Positions 1 through 8,526 of a DNA stretch of 64,000 nucleotides are shown here, piece by piece. Where the stretch lies: contig NZ_CP099399.1 in assembly GCF_024721175.1 (NCBI RefSeq), positions 806,001 through 870,000 on the forward strand, in the 5' to 3' direction. How positions within the stretch are numbered: position 1 is the stretch's first letter; the number at the start of each line of letters is the position of its first letter. The stretch comes from Rhizobium sp. Pop5. GTDB taxonomy: Bacteria; Pseudomonadota; Alphaproteobacteria; Rhizobiales; Rhizobiaceae. Position numbers and translations under genes: made by a program. Below the pieces are notes generated by a model. The model had not been told where the DNA came from and did not search any database. It saw only the letters and a program-made list of their open reading frames with translations.

Positions 1-186
1 GTCGAGCCGCCCGCGCAGGAACTCGTCGTCACCCGGCTCGATGCCGATGCCGAGAATGTGGAGATCTGCGCCAACGAGGCGCTCACGCGTGAGGTTGATG
101 ATCGCCGGCACCAGCAGGCGGCGCGTCAGGTCGCCCGTGGCGCCGAAGATGACGAGAGTGACCGGAGGAGTGGGGGCAGCGTCCAT
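1..186 (-). CDS. Glucose-6-phosphate dehydrogenase-type protein, N-terminal part only
   Basis: Only the first 62 codons lie in the window; the gene runs off the left edge. The reading begins MDAAPTPPVTLVIFGATGDL and continues with TRRLLVPAIINL. The FGATGDL(T/S) nucleotide-binding loop followed by a basic residue and a K/R-LLPAL-like helix is the hallmark N-terminus of glucose-6-phosphate dehydrogenase, which oxidises glucose 6-phosphate with NADP+ in the Entner-Doudoroff / pentose-phosphate routes. The start is the ATG at 186. No substrate-binding or catalytic region is visible, so a divergent zwf paralogue cannot be excluded. Confidence 0.72.
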   Translation of the reverse strand, partial: MDAAPTPPVTLVIFGATGDLTRRLLVPAIINLTRERLVGADLHILGIGIEPGDDEFLRGRLD

Positions 187-293
187 GTGTGTCGTCTCCC
201 TTGATTTTCCGCCCGACTATAATCAGTGCCGGTTTTGCCGCAAGCACCATGCCGGCGAGGGATAACAGACGTTTGACACCGTCCGGGGCGGCT

Positions 294-1064
294 TTATCCC
301 TTTACCGCGACCATGAAAATCCTCGGAAATCTGAGCAGCACCCGCCCGTCCGAGAGCTTGGGATAGGCCCTTTCCACACGTTCGAGATAATCCGCCAGAA
401 ACGCCTCGCGATGCTCCTCACCGGCATGGGCGAGATAGGGCATCAGCCCGGTTCCCTTCACCCATTCGACGATATCAGCCGCATCCGCCATCGGGTGATT
501 GTAAATGGTGTGCCAGATATCGACGCGCGAGGATTTGGCGATCAGCCTGTCGTAATAGGCGGATGGCGCCGGCAGCGCCTTGCGGCGCACGCTTTTCGCC
601 TCGAAGGCAGCCTTCCACGGACCGGCATGAGCGGTCTCCTCCATCGCCAGATGCGAGGGTTCGCCGAGATTGTCGGGCATCTGTACGGCGAGCACGCCGC
701 CCGGCGAAAGCCCGTCCATCAGCCGGCCGAAAATGTCGAGATGATCGGGCAGCCATTGGAAAACGGCATTGGCAAAGAGCAGGTCGGCCGGTTCCGTCGG
801 ATGCCAGCTGGCAAGATCTCCCTCGATGAAAGCCGTGCCGGGAAGCCGCTTACGCGCCGCCTCCAGCATGTTCTTGTCGCTGTCGAGGCCGCAGACGCCG
901 TCGGCCCCGTAGCGGTCGATGATGAGCTCGGTCGAATTGCCCGGCCCGCAGCCGAGGTCAACAGCGTGGCGAAGACTTTGCAGCGGCACTTGGGCCAGAA
1001 GATCGCGCGCCGGTCTTGTGCGCTCATCCTCGAATTTCACATACTGGCTTGCGGACCATGCCAT
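294..1064 (-). CDS. tam: Trans-aconitate 2-methyltransferase
   Basis: A 256-residue cytosolic class I SAM-dependent methyltransferase that would methylate trans-aconitate, an inhibitory by-product of the TCA cycle. The SAM-binding loop DLGCGPGNS is at about residues 36-44, followed by the acidic end of strand 2 (GLDSDKNML) and [12 protein letters not shown], which is typical of Tam. The N-terminus [23 protein letters not shown] is the usual family start; an upstream in-frame ATG at 1148 would add 28 unrelated residues. AGGAG lies eight bases before the chosen ATG. Length and motifs match rhizobial Tam proteins. It stands alone between zwf-like and CBS-domain genes. Confidence 0.85.
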   Translation of the reverse strand: MAWSASQYVKFEDERTRPARDLLAQVPLQSLRHAVDLGCGPGNSTELIIDRYGADGVCGLDSDKNMLEAARKRLPGTAFIEGDLASWHPTEPADLLFANAVFQWLPDHLDIFGRLMDGLSPGGVLAVQMPDNLGEPSHLAMEETAHAGPWKAAFEAKSVRRKALPAPSAYYDRLIAKSSRVDIWHTIYNHPMADAADIVEWVKGTGLMPYLAHAGEEHREAFLADYLERVERAYPKLSDGRVLLRFPRIFMVAVKG

Positions 1065-1178
1065 GGCGGTCACTCCTGCGGTCAAGCCACATCTTTCATG
1101 TGGCGGATGCGATCTTGTCGATGTTGCGGCCGTCGCCTTGTAGGCCACGTCGCTGGAAACGAAGGCGCCCGCCGACTT

Positions 1179-2453
1179 TCAATCAGCAGACACAAGTATT
1201 TTGTCGACGCGCCTCCCGTCGAGGTCGATGACTTCGAAGCGCCATCCATCTCTCGTGAAGCTCTCACCCAATTCCGGCAGATGTTTCAACTCTTCCAGCA
1301 CCAGGCCGGCCACGGTCTGATATTCCAGATCGTCATCGAGCTTGAGATTGAGGAACTCGGCGAATTCGTCAATCGGCGTCCAGCCGGAGACCAGGTACGA
1401 ACCGTCGTCTCGACGAGCGATGGCCTGCTCGTCGACAGGTCCCTCCTGGAGAGCCCCCATGATCGCTTCCAAAATGTCGCCCGACGAAACAATCCCTTCG
1501 AAATGACCGTACTCGTCGAAAACCAGCACCATGTGGACTGGCGATTTCCGGATCGCTTCAATCACATTGATGGCGGTTGAAAGATCTGAAACCACCGGCA
1601 CGTCTTGCGTCAGCGCCTTGATGTCGGCACTGCCGCGTTCGGACATCGAGTCGTAGAAGTCTTTGACCGGAAGGATGCCGATCACCTCGTCCGAGCTGCC
1701 TTTGCGAACGGGCAGTCGAGACCGTTTCGTCCGGTGCAGTTGAGTTCGAATTTCATCAAGACTGTCGTCGATATCGATAATTTCGACGTCTCGCCGGGGC
1801 GTCATGAGCGCTCGGGCGGTGCGATCCGCCAGCCGCATGACGCCTGATATCATCGCGGACTCTTCGCTTTCGATCACGCCAGCCGATTGCGCCTCGGCGA
1901 GAACGGTTTTGATCTCTTCGTCGGAGACGTTGTCGCCACCTTTTCCCGTCTGGCCCAGGAGTTTCAGAACAAGATTTCCGGAGGCGTTCAGAAGCCATAC
2001 GAGTGGCAGCGCAATTTTCGAAAGGACCGCCATAGCCGGCGCGACCCTTGCCGCAACCGCTTCGGGTTCTCTCAGTGCGATCTGCTTGGGAACAAGTTCG
2101 CCGACGATCAAGGAGAGATATGTGATTGCCACGACGACCGAACCGACGCCGATAGCGTCAGCGGCCGTCGATGACATCCCCTGAGCTTCCAGCCATCCGG
2201 TCAGGCGGCCCCCAAGCGTGGCCCCTGAGAAAGCGCCGGAGAGGACGCCGACCAGCGTGATGCCGATCTGCACCGTGGAGAGAAAACGGCCGGGGTTTTC
2301 GGCAAGCTTGATCGCTTGCGCTGCACCCTTGCTTCCATTGTCGGAGAGAACCTTTAGGCGAGCTGTCCGAGAAGACACAACGGCCAGCTCCGACATGGCG
2401 AGCACACCATTCAGGATGGTGAGAAGCGCCACAATTCCAATTTCCAGAAACAC
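1179..2453 (-). CDS. Hemolysin/CorC family membrane protein (DUF21, two CBS domains, CorC_HlyC domain)
   Basis: A 424-residue inner-membrane protein. The N-terminal DUF21 part (about 1-185) has three to four hydrophobic helices, including LNGVLAMSELAVVSSR and the family signature LSLIVGELVPKQIALR. Two CBS motifs follow (about 205-330: ALMTPRRDVEIIDID and VHMVLVFDEYGHFEGIVSSGD), then a C-terminal CorC_HlyC domain ending in a YQTVAGLVLE-type segment. The family is linked to magnesium/cobalt efflux and ion homeostasis; the old name hemolysin is not a demonstrated function. The start is a GTG at 2453 with only a weak purine run upstream, so the exact start is uncertain. Confidence 0.82.
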   Translation of the reverse strand: MFLEIGIVALLTILNGVLAMSELAVVSSRTARLKVLSDNGSKGAAQAIKLAENPGRFLSTVQIGITLVGVLSGAFSGATLGGRLTGWLEAQGMSSTAADAIGVGSVVVAITYLSLIVGELVPKQIALREPEAVAARVAPAMAVLSKIALPLVWLLNASGNLVLKLLGQTGKGGDNVSDEEIKTVLAEAQSAGVIESEESAMISGVMRLADRTARALMTPRRDVEIIDIDDSLDEIRTQLHRTKRSRLPVRKGSSDEVIGILPVKDFYDSMSERGSADIKALTQDVPVVSDLSTAINVIEAIRKSPVHMVLVFDEYGHFEGIVSSGDILEAIMGALQEGPVDEQAIARRDDGSYLVSGWTPIDEFAEFLNLKLDDDLEYQTVAGLVLEELKHLPELGESFTRDGWRFEVIDLDGRRVDKILVSAD

Positions 2454-3048
2454 AGGAACCCTATTCGTTGAGGTTGTAATGCCGCATGCATCAGGCGAAG
2501 CGGCGAGGCGCGGTCGTCGCCATGAAGGACCGCTCCTCTGAAGTGGAAGTCATATGCCGTAGATAAGAGAGAGCCGGCAATGCCAGGCCCGTTATCGGCA
2601 AAGCCCTGAGGACCGGCCTTTTCTGCGCGAGCCGCAACAGGCGCGAAGCGAGGCGGACATCGTCACGCCGTCTACAGTGGCCGCCCGAATCTTCAGCCGG
2701 GAGATCCCGGCTCGAACGGGCGGAACTGGTACTGGATGGGTCGCTGTCGGGCATGGCGCAATTTTGGCGGTGAAACGCTTCCGGCGCAAGAGGCACCGGG
2801 CGAAAATCCTTATAGCGTCTTGATGTGACAGTTTCGACAACGGCCGCAGCGCCGCGTTCTGGTTGAAGATCTTGGACGACTTTATTGCGTTTATGCAACG
2901 ATAGACATGCATGGCCCCCAGGCGGCAAGTGTTGCCCCATGAAGGGATGAGGGCATATTGGCGTATTATGCAAGTGCATTGGCATCCCTCGTCAGTGATC
3001 GAGCGCCGAACCGGCCTTAAGATCATCTCATAACAAGGAGAGGTCGAC
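2454..3048. other. Intergenic region, no gene recognised
   Basis: Nearly 600 bases between the divergent CBS-domain gene and the SDR gene. A minus-strand frame (2491-2985) is open but encodes Arg/Ser-rich sequence with no recognisable domain and no good ribosome-binding site, so I do not call it. The right end holds the ribosome-binding site AAGGAGAGG for the SDR gene. The region presumably carries both divergent promoters. No convincing inverted repeat or terminator was seen. Confidence 0.5.
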
Positions 3049-3873
3049 ATGATTGACAAGAAAACCGCGCTCGTCACGGGCGCATCCTCGGGAATGGGCA
3101 AGGCGATCGCCAAGCGCCTGCTCGCCGATGGCTACAGGGTCTACGTCGCCGCACGCCAGGTCGAGAAGATGGAAGAGCTTGCCCGGCTGGGCGCCACGCC
3201 CTTGCGGATGGACATATCGAAGGAAGAGGAGATCAAAGCCGCGGTCGAAACCATTCTCGCGCAAGTCGGCGCTGTCGACGTGCTCGTCAACAATGCCGGT
3301 TTCGGGCTCTACGGCCCGGTCGAGGAGATCGATATCGACGAAGCCCGCTATCAGTTCGAGGTGAACATGTTCGGCCTTGCGCGGCTGACGCAGCTTCTGC
3401 TTCCGGCGATGCGGGAGAAAGGTGCTGGCACGATCGTCAACATCACCTCCATGGGCGGCAAGATTTACACGCTGCTCGGCGCTTGGTACCACGCCACCAA
3501 ACATGCGCTTGAAGGCTGGTCGGATTGCCTGCGGCTGGAGGTTGCTCCGTTCGGTATCCGGGTCGTGATCGTTGAACCGGGCCTGATCGAGACGGGATTT
3601 GGCGATGTCGTTGCCGACGGGCTGCTCAAGCGTTCGGGGAGGGGTCCCTATGCCAAGGTGACTCAGGCGGTCGCCAGGTCGACGCGTGCTGCTTATGGCA
3701 AGGGCAGCGGCACCGATCCCGGCGTCATCGCCAATATCGTTTCCAAGGCGGTCAAGGCGAAGAGGCCGCGCACGCGCTACGTCGCCGGCAAATATGCCAA
3801 GCCGATGATCATGATCCGCAAATGGTTCGGGGACCATATCTTCGACCGCGTGATCATGAGCCAGATGCGATAG
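3049..3873 (+). CDS. Short-chain dehydrogenase/reductase
   Basis: A 274-residue classical SDR, a cytosolic NAD(P)-dependent oxidoreductase of unknown substrate. The cofactor motif TGASSGMG is at residues 10-17, NNAG at 81-84, and the catalytic set is Ser134, Tyr147 and Lys151 (YHATK). The C-terminal tail, rich in basic and aromatic residues (KPMIMIRKWFGDHIFD), resembles SDRs that act on lipids or other hydrophobic alcohols; this is inference. AAGGAGAGG precedes the ATG by seven bases. The next gene, an AraC regulator, starts 12 bases after the stop, so the two are probably co-transcribed and the regulator may control the SDR. Confidence 0.88.
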   Translation: MIDKKTALVTGASSGMGKAIAKRLLADGYRVYVAARQVEKMEELARLGATPLRMDISKEEEIKAAVETILAQVGAVDVLVNNAGFGLYGPVEEIDIDEARYQFEVNMFGLARLTQLLLPAMREKGAGTIVNITSMGGKIYTLLGAWYHATKHALEGWSDCLRLEVAPFGIRVVIVEPGLIETGFGDVVADGLLKRSGRGPYAKVTQAVARSTRAAYGKGSGTDPGVIANIVSKAVKAKRPRTRYVAGKYAKPMIMIRKWFGDHIFDRVIMSQMR

Positions 3874-3884
3874 GGGAGGCAGCC

Positions 3885-4931
3885 ATGAGTGGAGCGCCGG
3901 CAGACAGGTGCAAGATACCACGAGCTTTCTGGCTTGCGGTCGCAGATGTCGGTGTGCCTCCCGCAGCACTGCTGCGCCAGGCGCGCCTGCCGGCAACACT
4001 GCATCTGAATGGCCAGGGTCTGGTGAGCACGGCGCAGTTCTTTGCCCTGTGGCGGGCGCTGGAAGAGCTGACGGCGGATCCGGGCCTCGGGATCAAACTG
4101 GTTGAATCGGCGGAAACTGCCGTGCACCCGCCCTCGAGCCTCGCGGCCTTCCATGCCCGCGACTATCGTGACGGCCTGTCCCGGCTAGCCCGGTTCAAAC
4201 GGCTTTGTACCCCCGAGCAACTGCACTTTTCCGAGCAGGGCGGGGAATGCGCGATCAAGGTCGAGTGGCTTTACGCTGCCGAACCTGAGCCGGCAATCGC
4301 TGTGGATGTCGACTTTGCCACGCTGGTCGAACTCGGCCGACGCGGTACGGGACAGCGGCTGACGCCGGTTCGCGTCGAATTCCAGCGCGCCGATCCGCAG
4401 AGCGAAGCGCATCGGTCCTATTTCGGATGCCCCATCCTATATGGGCAATCCCGCAACGCGCTGATCCTCAAATCCGCTGACCTCGATCGGCCCTTTCCCG
4501 GGCACAATCCGGAACTGCTCGAACTTCTCACGCCCGCCCTTGCCTCAGCGCTTGGCGAAATCCGGGCGCGCAATTCGATCCGGGAGCAGGTCAAGATCGT
4601 TCTGAAGAGAAGCCTGGCGAGCGGCCGGCCGGAACTGTCCGACGTGGCTTTCGACCTGGGCATGAGCGAGCGCACGCTGCAACGCCGGATCACAGATGAG
4701 GGCTCGACCTTCCGCGAGTTGCTCGTCGAGGCGCGTCAGGAATTGGGAAGGCAGTTGCTCTCGGATTCCTCAGCCGGGATTGACGAGGTGGCGTGCCTGC
4801 TCGGCTACCAGGATACAACCTCCTTCTATCGCGCTTTCCGCGATTGGGAAGGGGTGACGCCCAACCAGTGGCGGGAGCGCTATGTACAGGACGTCGGAAC
4901 CCGTCCGGCCCCCGACGTCTCGGTTCATTAG
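3885..4931 (+). CDS. AraC-family transcriptional regulator
   Basis: A 348-residue DNA-binding regulator of the OruR/ArgR-like AraC type. An N-terminal arabinose-binding-like domain (DUF4062/AraC_binding_2 style, about 15-210) precedes a C-terminal pair of helix-turn-helices (about 245-340: LSDVAFDLGMSERTLQRRI and IDEVACLLGYQDTTSFYRAF, then W-GVTPNQWR). The ATG at 3885 has AGGGGAGG just upstream; an earlier in-frame ATG at 3822 lies inside the SDR gene. The gene is 12 bases downstream of the SDR gene on the same strand. The ligand is unknown. Confidence 0.85.
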   Translation: MSGAPADRCKIPRAFWLAVADVGVPPAALLRQARLPATLHLNGQGLVSTAQFFALWRALEELTADPGLGIKLVESAETAVHPPSSLAAFHARDYRDGLSRLARFKRLCTPEQLHFSEQGGECAIKVEWLYAAEPEPAIAVDVDFATLVELGRRGTGQRLTPVRVEFQRADPQSEAHRSYFGCPILYGQSRNALILKSADLDRPFPGHNPELLELLTPALASALGEIRARNSIREQVKIVLKRSLASGRPELSDVAFDLGMSERTLQRRITDEGSTFRELLVEARQELGRQLLSDSSAGIDEVACLLGYQDTTSFYRAFRDWEGVTPNQWRERYVQDVGTRPAPDVSVH

Positions 4932-4935
4932 ACCG

Positions 4936-5403
4936 TCATGCCGCGAGGATGGTGATCCCATAGGCGTTGGCCGCTGCCGTCATCCGGGCGATGGTCTCAG
5001 TCGAAGGGCTGGTCTTGGGTGGCTCGGTTGCGCCTTCCGCTTCGATGAACTCGGCCATTTCTAGATCGACGACCGCGGAAAAGACTGCGGGCGAGGTGCC
5101 GCGGTTGGCATAACCATGCACCATGAAAGGCGGGATAGTGACGATGTCGCCGGCGCTGGCCTCGATCTCTTCGGGACCGTTGTCGGTCAGGCGCCAGATC
5201 GTCAGGCTTCCCTCGAGAATGCGGAACACCTCAGGGCTCGCATGCGCATGTTTCGGCGTACGGCTGCCCGATGGTACGGTGACGTCGAAAATATTCAGCC
5301 AGGTTCCGCTGATCCGGAGCCGTCGCTCGACCCGGTCGCCGAGCACGAAAAAGCGCTTCGCCTCTTCGCCGCCATGCATTTTCACAAATGAGTTGGACAT
5401 CAT
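4936..5403 (-). CDS. Cupin-domain protein
   Basis: A 155-residue small beta-barrel protein with one cupin_2 domain. The metal-site motif reads GSRTPKHAHASPEVFRILEG (about residues 46-65), and the second motif contains GDIVTIPPFMVHGYANRG. Such proteins are often sugar-phosphate isomerases, dioxygenases or quercetinase-like enzymes, but nothing here fixes a substrate. It converges with the AraC gene, with only four bases between the stop codons. The first codons are ATGATG; the second Met may be the true start. Confidence 0.8.
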   Translation of the reverse strand: MMSNSFVKMHGGEEAKRFFVLGDRVERRLRISGTWLNIFDVTVPSGSRTPKHAHASPEVFRILEGSLTIWRLTDNGPEEIEASAGDIVTIPPFMVHGYANRGTSPAVFSAVVDLEMAEFIEAEGATEPPKTSPSTETIARMTAAANAYGITILAA

Positions 5404-5751
5404 GTCTCTTTCTTCTTCTTGCGGGCTTTTCTTACAGGCCCTTTCTTGCGGGCGGAGCCGTTAGGCCTTTGCGCCGCCTTTGGCAACCACCCTTTGTCAG
5501 GGCACCGTCGGCAAATGCCTCCGGCACGGGATAAAGGCCCAAGAGGCCGTCGGGGCTGATATCGGTGCGGCTAACTGTTTTCGCAAGTCCGCCAATACAG
5601 CGCCGGGTGCGTAGAAATGCCCCAGGGCAGTAGGTCTCGAAGAGCTGCCGGCCTGTAATACCGTCGACATAGAAGGGGCGCATAGAACGCGGCGGCTGTC
5701 CTTGCCCGTTCTCCCATGCCGTCCCGGCATTCACATAGATGGAGCATATCC
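5404..5751. other. Intergenic region between divergent cupin and TIM-barrel genes
   Basis: About 350 bases. A minus-strand frame (5432-5734, about 100 codons) is open but matches no family I know and has no clear ribosome-binding site. A CT-rich tract with three near-repeats of TTTCTT(C/A) lies just upstream of the cupin start. No palindromic operator, terminator or RNA gene was recognised. Confidence 0.4.
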
Positions 5752-6570
5752 ATGTCTTCTCTTCCCGTCGTCGGCGCCGCCATGACGCTCGATGAAGTCG
5801 AGCTTCACCGCGACTGGCTTTTCGAAAAGTCCCGCGATCTCGAATTGCAGAGCTTCGTCGATGCCGACATCCTGAACGGCGATTGGGCGCCGCTTGCTGC
5901 CCGCGCCAGGCGGCTTCTCGACGGTCACGGCGGCCGGCTCGGCATTCACGGCCCGTTCTGGGGTTTCACCATCGCCTCGCAAGATCCCGATATCCGCACG
6001 GTCGTCGTCAGGCGCCTGCTGCAGGGCCTCGATGTCTGCGCCGCCATTGGCGCGACGCATATGGTCATCCACAGCCCCTACACCTCCTGGTCCTATAACA
6101 ATCTCGACAACAATGACGGCGCTCGCGAAGAGTTGGTCGAACGCACGCATCTGACGCTCCGCGAAGCCGTTAGGCGCGCCGAGGATATCGGCTGCACCAT
6201 GGTCATCGAGAATATTGAGGACAAGGATCCGCATATCCGTGTGGCGCTTGCCGAGAGCTTTAATTCGCCTGCTGTTGCCGTCTCGGTCGATACCGGCCAC
6301 GCTCACTATGCCCACGGTTATACCGGCGCTCCGCCGGTCGATTATTACGTCAAGGCGGCCGGCAACCGTTTGCAGCATGTCCATCTTCAGGATGCCGACG
6401 GATATGCCGACCGCCATTGGAGTCTCGGCGAAGGTTCGATCCACTGGCACGCCGTTTTTGCGGCCCTTGGCAGGCTCGAAAGCAATCCGCGCCTCATCAT
6501 CGAGATCAAGGACAAGTCGAAGATCCCGGCTTCCGCCGAATACCTGGCCTCGATCGGCGTCGCACAGTAA
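5752..6570 (+). CDS. Sugar phosphate isomerase/epimerase (AP endonuclease 2-type TIM barrel)
   Basis: A 272-residue xylose-isomerase-like TIM barrel. Metal-binding positions of the family are visible: HSPYTSW (strand 3), VIENIED (strand 5), SVDTGHAHY (strand 6), QHVHLQDADG (strand 7) and LIIEIKD (strand 8). The substrate is unknown; family members isomerise or epimerise keto-sugars or polyol phosphates. The start at 5752 (MSSLPVVGAAM) is preceded by GGAG eight bases away; an upstream ATG at 5716 adds 12 unrelated residues. It stands alone, with the convergent TetA-like pump gene ending 41 bases downstream. Confidence 0.8.
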   Translation: MSSLPVVGAAMTLDEVELHRDWLFEKSRDLELQSFVDADILNGDWAPLAARARRLLDGHGGRLGIHGPFWGFTIASQDPDIRTVVVRRLLQGLDVCAAIGATHMVIHSPYTSWSYNNLDNNDGAREELVERTHLTLREAVRRAEDIGCTMVIENIEDKDPHIRVALAESFNSPAVAVSVDTGHAHYAHGYTGAPPVDYYVKAAGNRLQHVHLQDADGYADRHWSLGEGSIHWHAVFAALGRLESNPRLIIEIKDKSKIPASAEYLASIGVAQ

Positions 6571-6611
6571 CGTTCGGATCGGCGGCGGGATGATGTCTCG
6601 CCGCTACAGGA

Positions 6612-7790
6612 TCAGGCTGGGACACTCCTCCGCCGGCGCGTGAAGGCGACCGGCAGGCAGAGCGCGTAGAAGGCCGCGCCCAGCACCCAGACAAGCCCAG
6701 GGAAAAAATCGCGTGATGCGAAATAGACCGTGCTGATCGCGAGCGGGCCGATGATCGAGGCAAGGCTCGCCATGCTCGCGAGCAGCCCCTGCGCCCGTCC
6801 CTGATGATCGCCATCGACACGTGCTGTCACCAGTGACTGCAGGGCGGGGACGCCGATCCCGCCGAGGCAGAAGAGCGGCATCAGCAGGAACGCCATCCAC
6901 CCCTCCGTCACCAATGCGATGATGATATAGGCAGCGCTGTCGGCGATGATGCCGATCAGCAGGGTTCGATGCTCGCCCCATCGCTCGCTGATCGGCCCGG
7001 CGATGAAGGCCTGGATGACCGCATGGAAGAAGCCGAAGGCGGCGAGCGAGATGCCGACCATCATCGGCGGCCAGGAGAATTTGTCCTGTCCGTAGAGAAC
7101 CCAGATCGTGCCGCCGACCTCACCGACAAGTGCGAGGATGAAATAAGCGCCGGCAAGCGGCAGCAGCAGGCGATAGCCCATGAGCCAGCGAAAGTGCGCA
7201 AGTGGTGAAAACTCCTGTTTCTCGGTCGTAGCGCCGCTGTTGCGCGTTTCCGGCAGGAGCAGCAGCGCCATGAGCAGGTTGGCTGCGTTGAGGACGGCAG
7301 CGGCGATGAAGGGAAGCCGCACGGAAAACTCGCCAAGCACGCCTCCGATTGCCGGCCCGGCGATGAAGCCGATGCCGAAGCAGGCGCTGAGTTGGCCGAA
7401 GCGGCGCGTGCGCTCCGCATCATCGGTCATGTCGGTGACGCAGGCAGCGGCCACCGCGTTGCTCGCGCCGGTGACGCCGGCAATCGCCCGGCCGATGAAC
7501 AACAGCCAGAGCGATGGAGCGGCAGCCATGAACACGTAATCGACGGCCGCACCGGCAAGCGACAGCATCAGCACCGGTTTGCGGCCGAACCGATCCGAAA
7601 GCGCTCCGAGCACCGGCGAGAAGATGAACTGCATCAGCGCATAGAGCGCCAGGAAAGCGCCGAACCGCCATCCGAGATCGTCGGTATGACCGACGTCCTC
7701 CAGCAGTCGCGGAAAGATCGGCAGGGTCAGCCCAATGCCGGCTGCATCCAGGATGACGGTGGCATAGACGACGGTAAGTGCTTTTTTCAT
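6612..7790 (-). CDS. MFS drug efflux transporter, TetA-like
   Basis: A 392-residue major-facilitator protein of the 12-helix DHA1 type, predicted to export tetracycline-like drugs by proton antiport. The N-terminus (ATVILDAAGIGLTLPIFPRL), the loop 2-3 motif GALSDRFGRKPVL and GVTGASNAVAAACVTDMTD resemble the TetA(A/B/C) group closely. The start at 7790 gives MKKALTVVY; an upstream in-frame ATG at 7850 lies across the operators and is unlikely. It is divergent from a TetR of the tetracycline-repressor subtype, with two tetO-like sites between. Whether tetracycline is the real substrate cannot be judged from sequence. Confidence 0.85.
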   Translation of the reverse strand: MKKALTVVYATVILDAAGIGLTLPIFPRLLEDVGHTDDLGWRFGAFLALYALMQFIFSPVLGALSDRFGRKPVLMLSLAGAAVDYVFMAAAPSLWLLFIGRAIAGVTGASNAVAAACVTDMTDDAERTRRFGQLSACFGIGFIAGPAIGGVLGEFSVRLPFIAAAVLNAANLLMALLLLPETRNSGATTEKQEFSPLAHFRWLMGYRLLLPLAGAYFILALVGEVGGTIWVLYGQDKFSWPPMMVGISLAAFGFFHAVIQAFIAGPISERWGEHRTLLIGIIADSAAYIIIALVTEGWMAFLLMPLFCLGGIGVPALQSLVTARVDGDHQGRAQGLLASMASLASIIGPLAISTVYFASRDFFPGLVWVLGAAFYALCLPVAFTRRRRSVPA

Positions 7791-7806
7791 GGGATCATCA
7801 CAAAAT

Positions 7807-7819
7807 TTATCACTGATAA
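7807..7819. promoter_or_regulatory. tetO-like operator 1
   Basis: The 13-base sequence TTATCACTGATAA is palindromic apart from its central bases and contains the TATCA-N-TGATA core of tetracycline operators. It lies 17 bases upstream of the pump start and 37 bases upstream of the annotated tetR-like start (25 and 49 bases counted to the alternative start at 7868). The protein binding it is presumably the adjacent TetR homologue. Confidence 0.8.
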
Positions 7820-7824
7820 GTTCC

Positions 7825-7837
7825 TTATCGTTGATAA
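7825..7837. promoter_or_regulatory. tetO-like operator 2
   Basis: TTATCGTTGATAA is a second, nearly identical palindrome 18 bases (centre to centre) from the first. The classical tetA/tetR region also carries two operators. Its right edge is seven bases from the annotated regulator start, so bound repressor would block the regulator's own transcription as well as the pump's. Confidence 0.78.
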
Positions 7838-7843
7838 ATTGAG

Positions 7844-8479
7844 ATGGCAACAGGGAATTCGAAAACGATGAAAGTGGACCGAGCGCAAATCCTCGACGAA
7901 GCGTTGAAACTTCTGAACGAGGTGGGTATCGACGCGCTTTCGACGCGGATGCTTGCCGAGCGCCTCAACGTGCGTCAGCCGGCGCTTTATTGGCACTTCA
8001 AGAGCAAGCGGGCGCTGATCGAAGCCATGGCCGAGGAGATCATGGCGCGCGGCCACACCCATAATTGGCCGGCCTCGGCGGATGGCTGGCGGGAATTCAT
8101 GCTAGACAACGCTCGCAGTTTCCGCCGGACGCTGTTGAGCTATCGCGACGGCGGCCGGGTGCATGCCGGCACGGAAACCGATCCGCAGGGCCTCGCCAAT
8201 ATCGAAGCCCATGTCGCAATCCTCGTCGACGCCGGCATGGAAGCCGAATTCGCAATGGAACTGCTGATTGCAGTCGAACGCTATACGGTCGGCTGTGTTA
8301 TCGCGGAGCAGGCCGAGCCGCCGCCGGAGCAGGACAAACTCGATGCGGCCGCAGCCGATTTCCCGCTGACGCACCGGGCGCTCGCGCATTATCGCAGCCA
8401 CGGCCACGAAGGCTTCTTCGAAGCCGGGCTGCAGATGATGATCGATGGCGCAGCGCAGCAGCTGGCACAGCGCGCCTGA
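7844..8479 (+). CDS. TetR-family repressor of the tetracycline-repressor subtype
   Basis: A protein of 211 residues, or 203 if the ATG at 7868 is used. The N-terminal HTH (ILDEALKLLNEVGIDALSTRML, then AERLNVRQPALYWHFKSKRA) is strikingly like true TetR, including the ALYWHFK-KRAL recognition region. The C-terminal part fits the TetR_C dimerisation/ligand domain. It likely represses the divergent pump and itself through the two palindromes at 7807-7837 and releases them when drug binds. The ATG at 7844 lies directly against operator 2 with no good ribosome-binding site; 7868 (MKVDRAQIL) is an equally plausible start. Confidence 0.86.
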   Translation: MATGNSKTMKVDRAQILDEALKLLNEVGIDALSTRMLAERLNVRQPALYWHFKSKRALIEAMAEEIMARGHTHNWPASADGWREFMLDNARSFRRTLLSYRDGGRVHAGTETDPQGLANIEAHVAILVDAGMEAEFAMELLIAVERYTVGCVIAEQAEPPPEQDKLDAAAADFPLTHRALAHYRSHGHEGFFEAGLQMMIDGAAQQLAQRA

Positions 8480-8526
8480 ACTTGGCCCATAGGCAGGCGC
8501 CCCGGCGCGAGCCACCGCGCCTGCGA

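Noticed and set aside
2491..2985. Minus-strand frame in the 2.5-3.0 kb gap, Arg/Ser-rich
   Set aside because: No domain, no convincing start signal, and codon use unlike its neighbours.
5432..5734. Minus-strand 100-codon frame between the cupin and isomerase genes
   Set aside because: I could not match it to any family, and it has no ribosome-binding site. A degraded gene cannot be excluded, but it is not supported.
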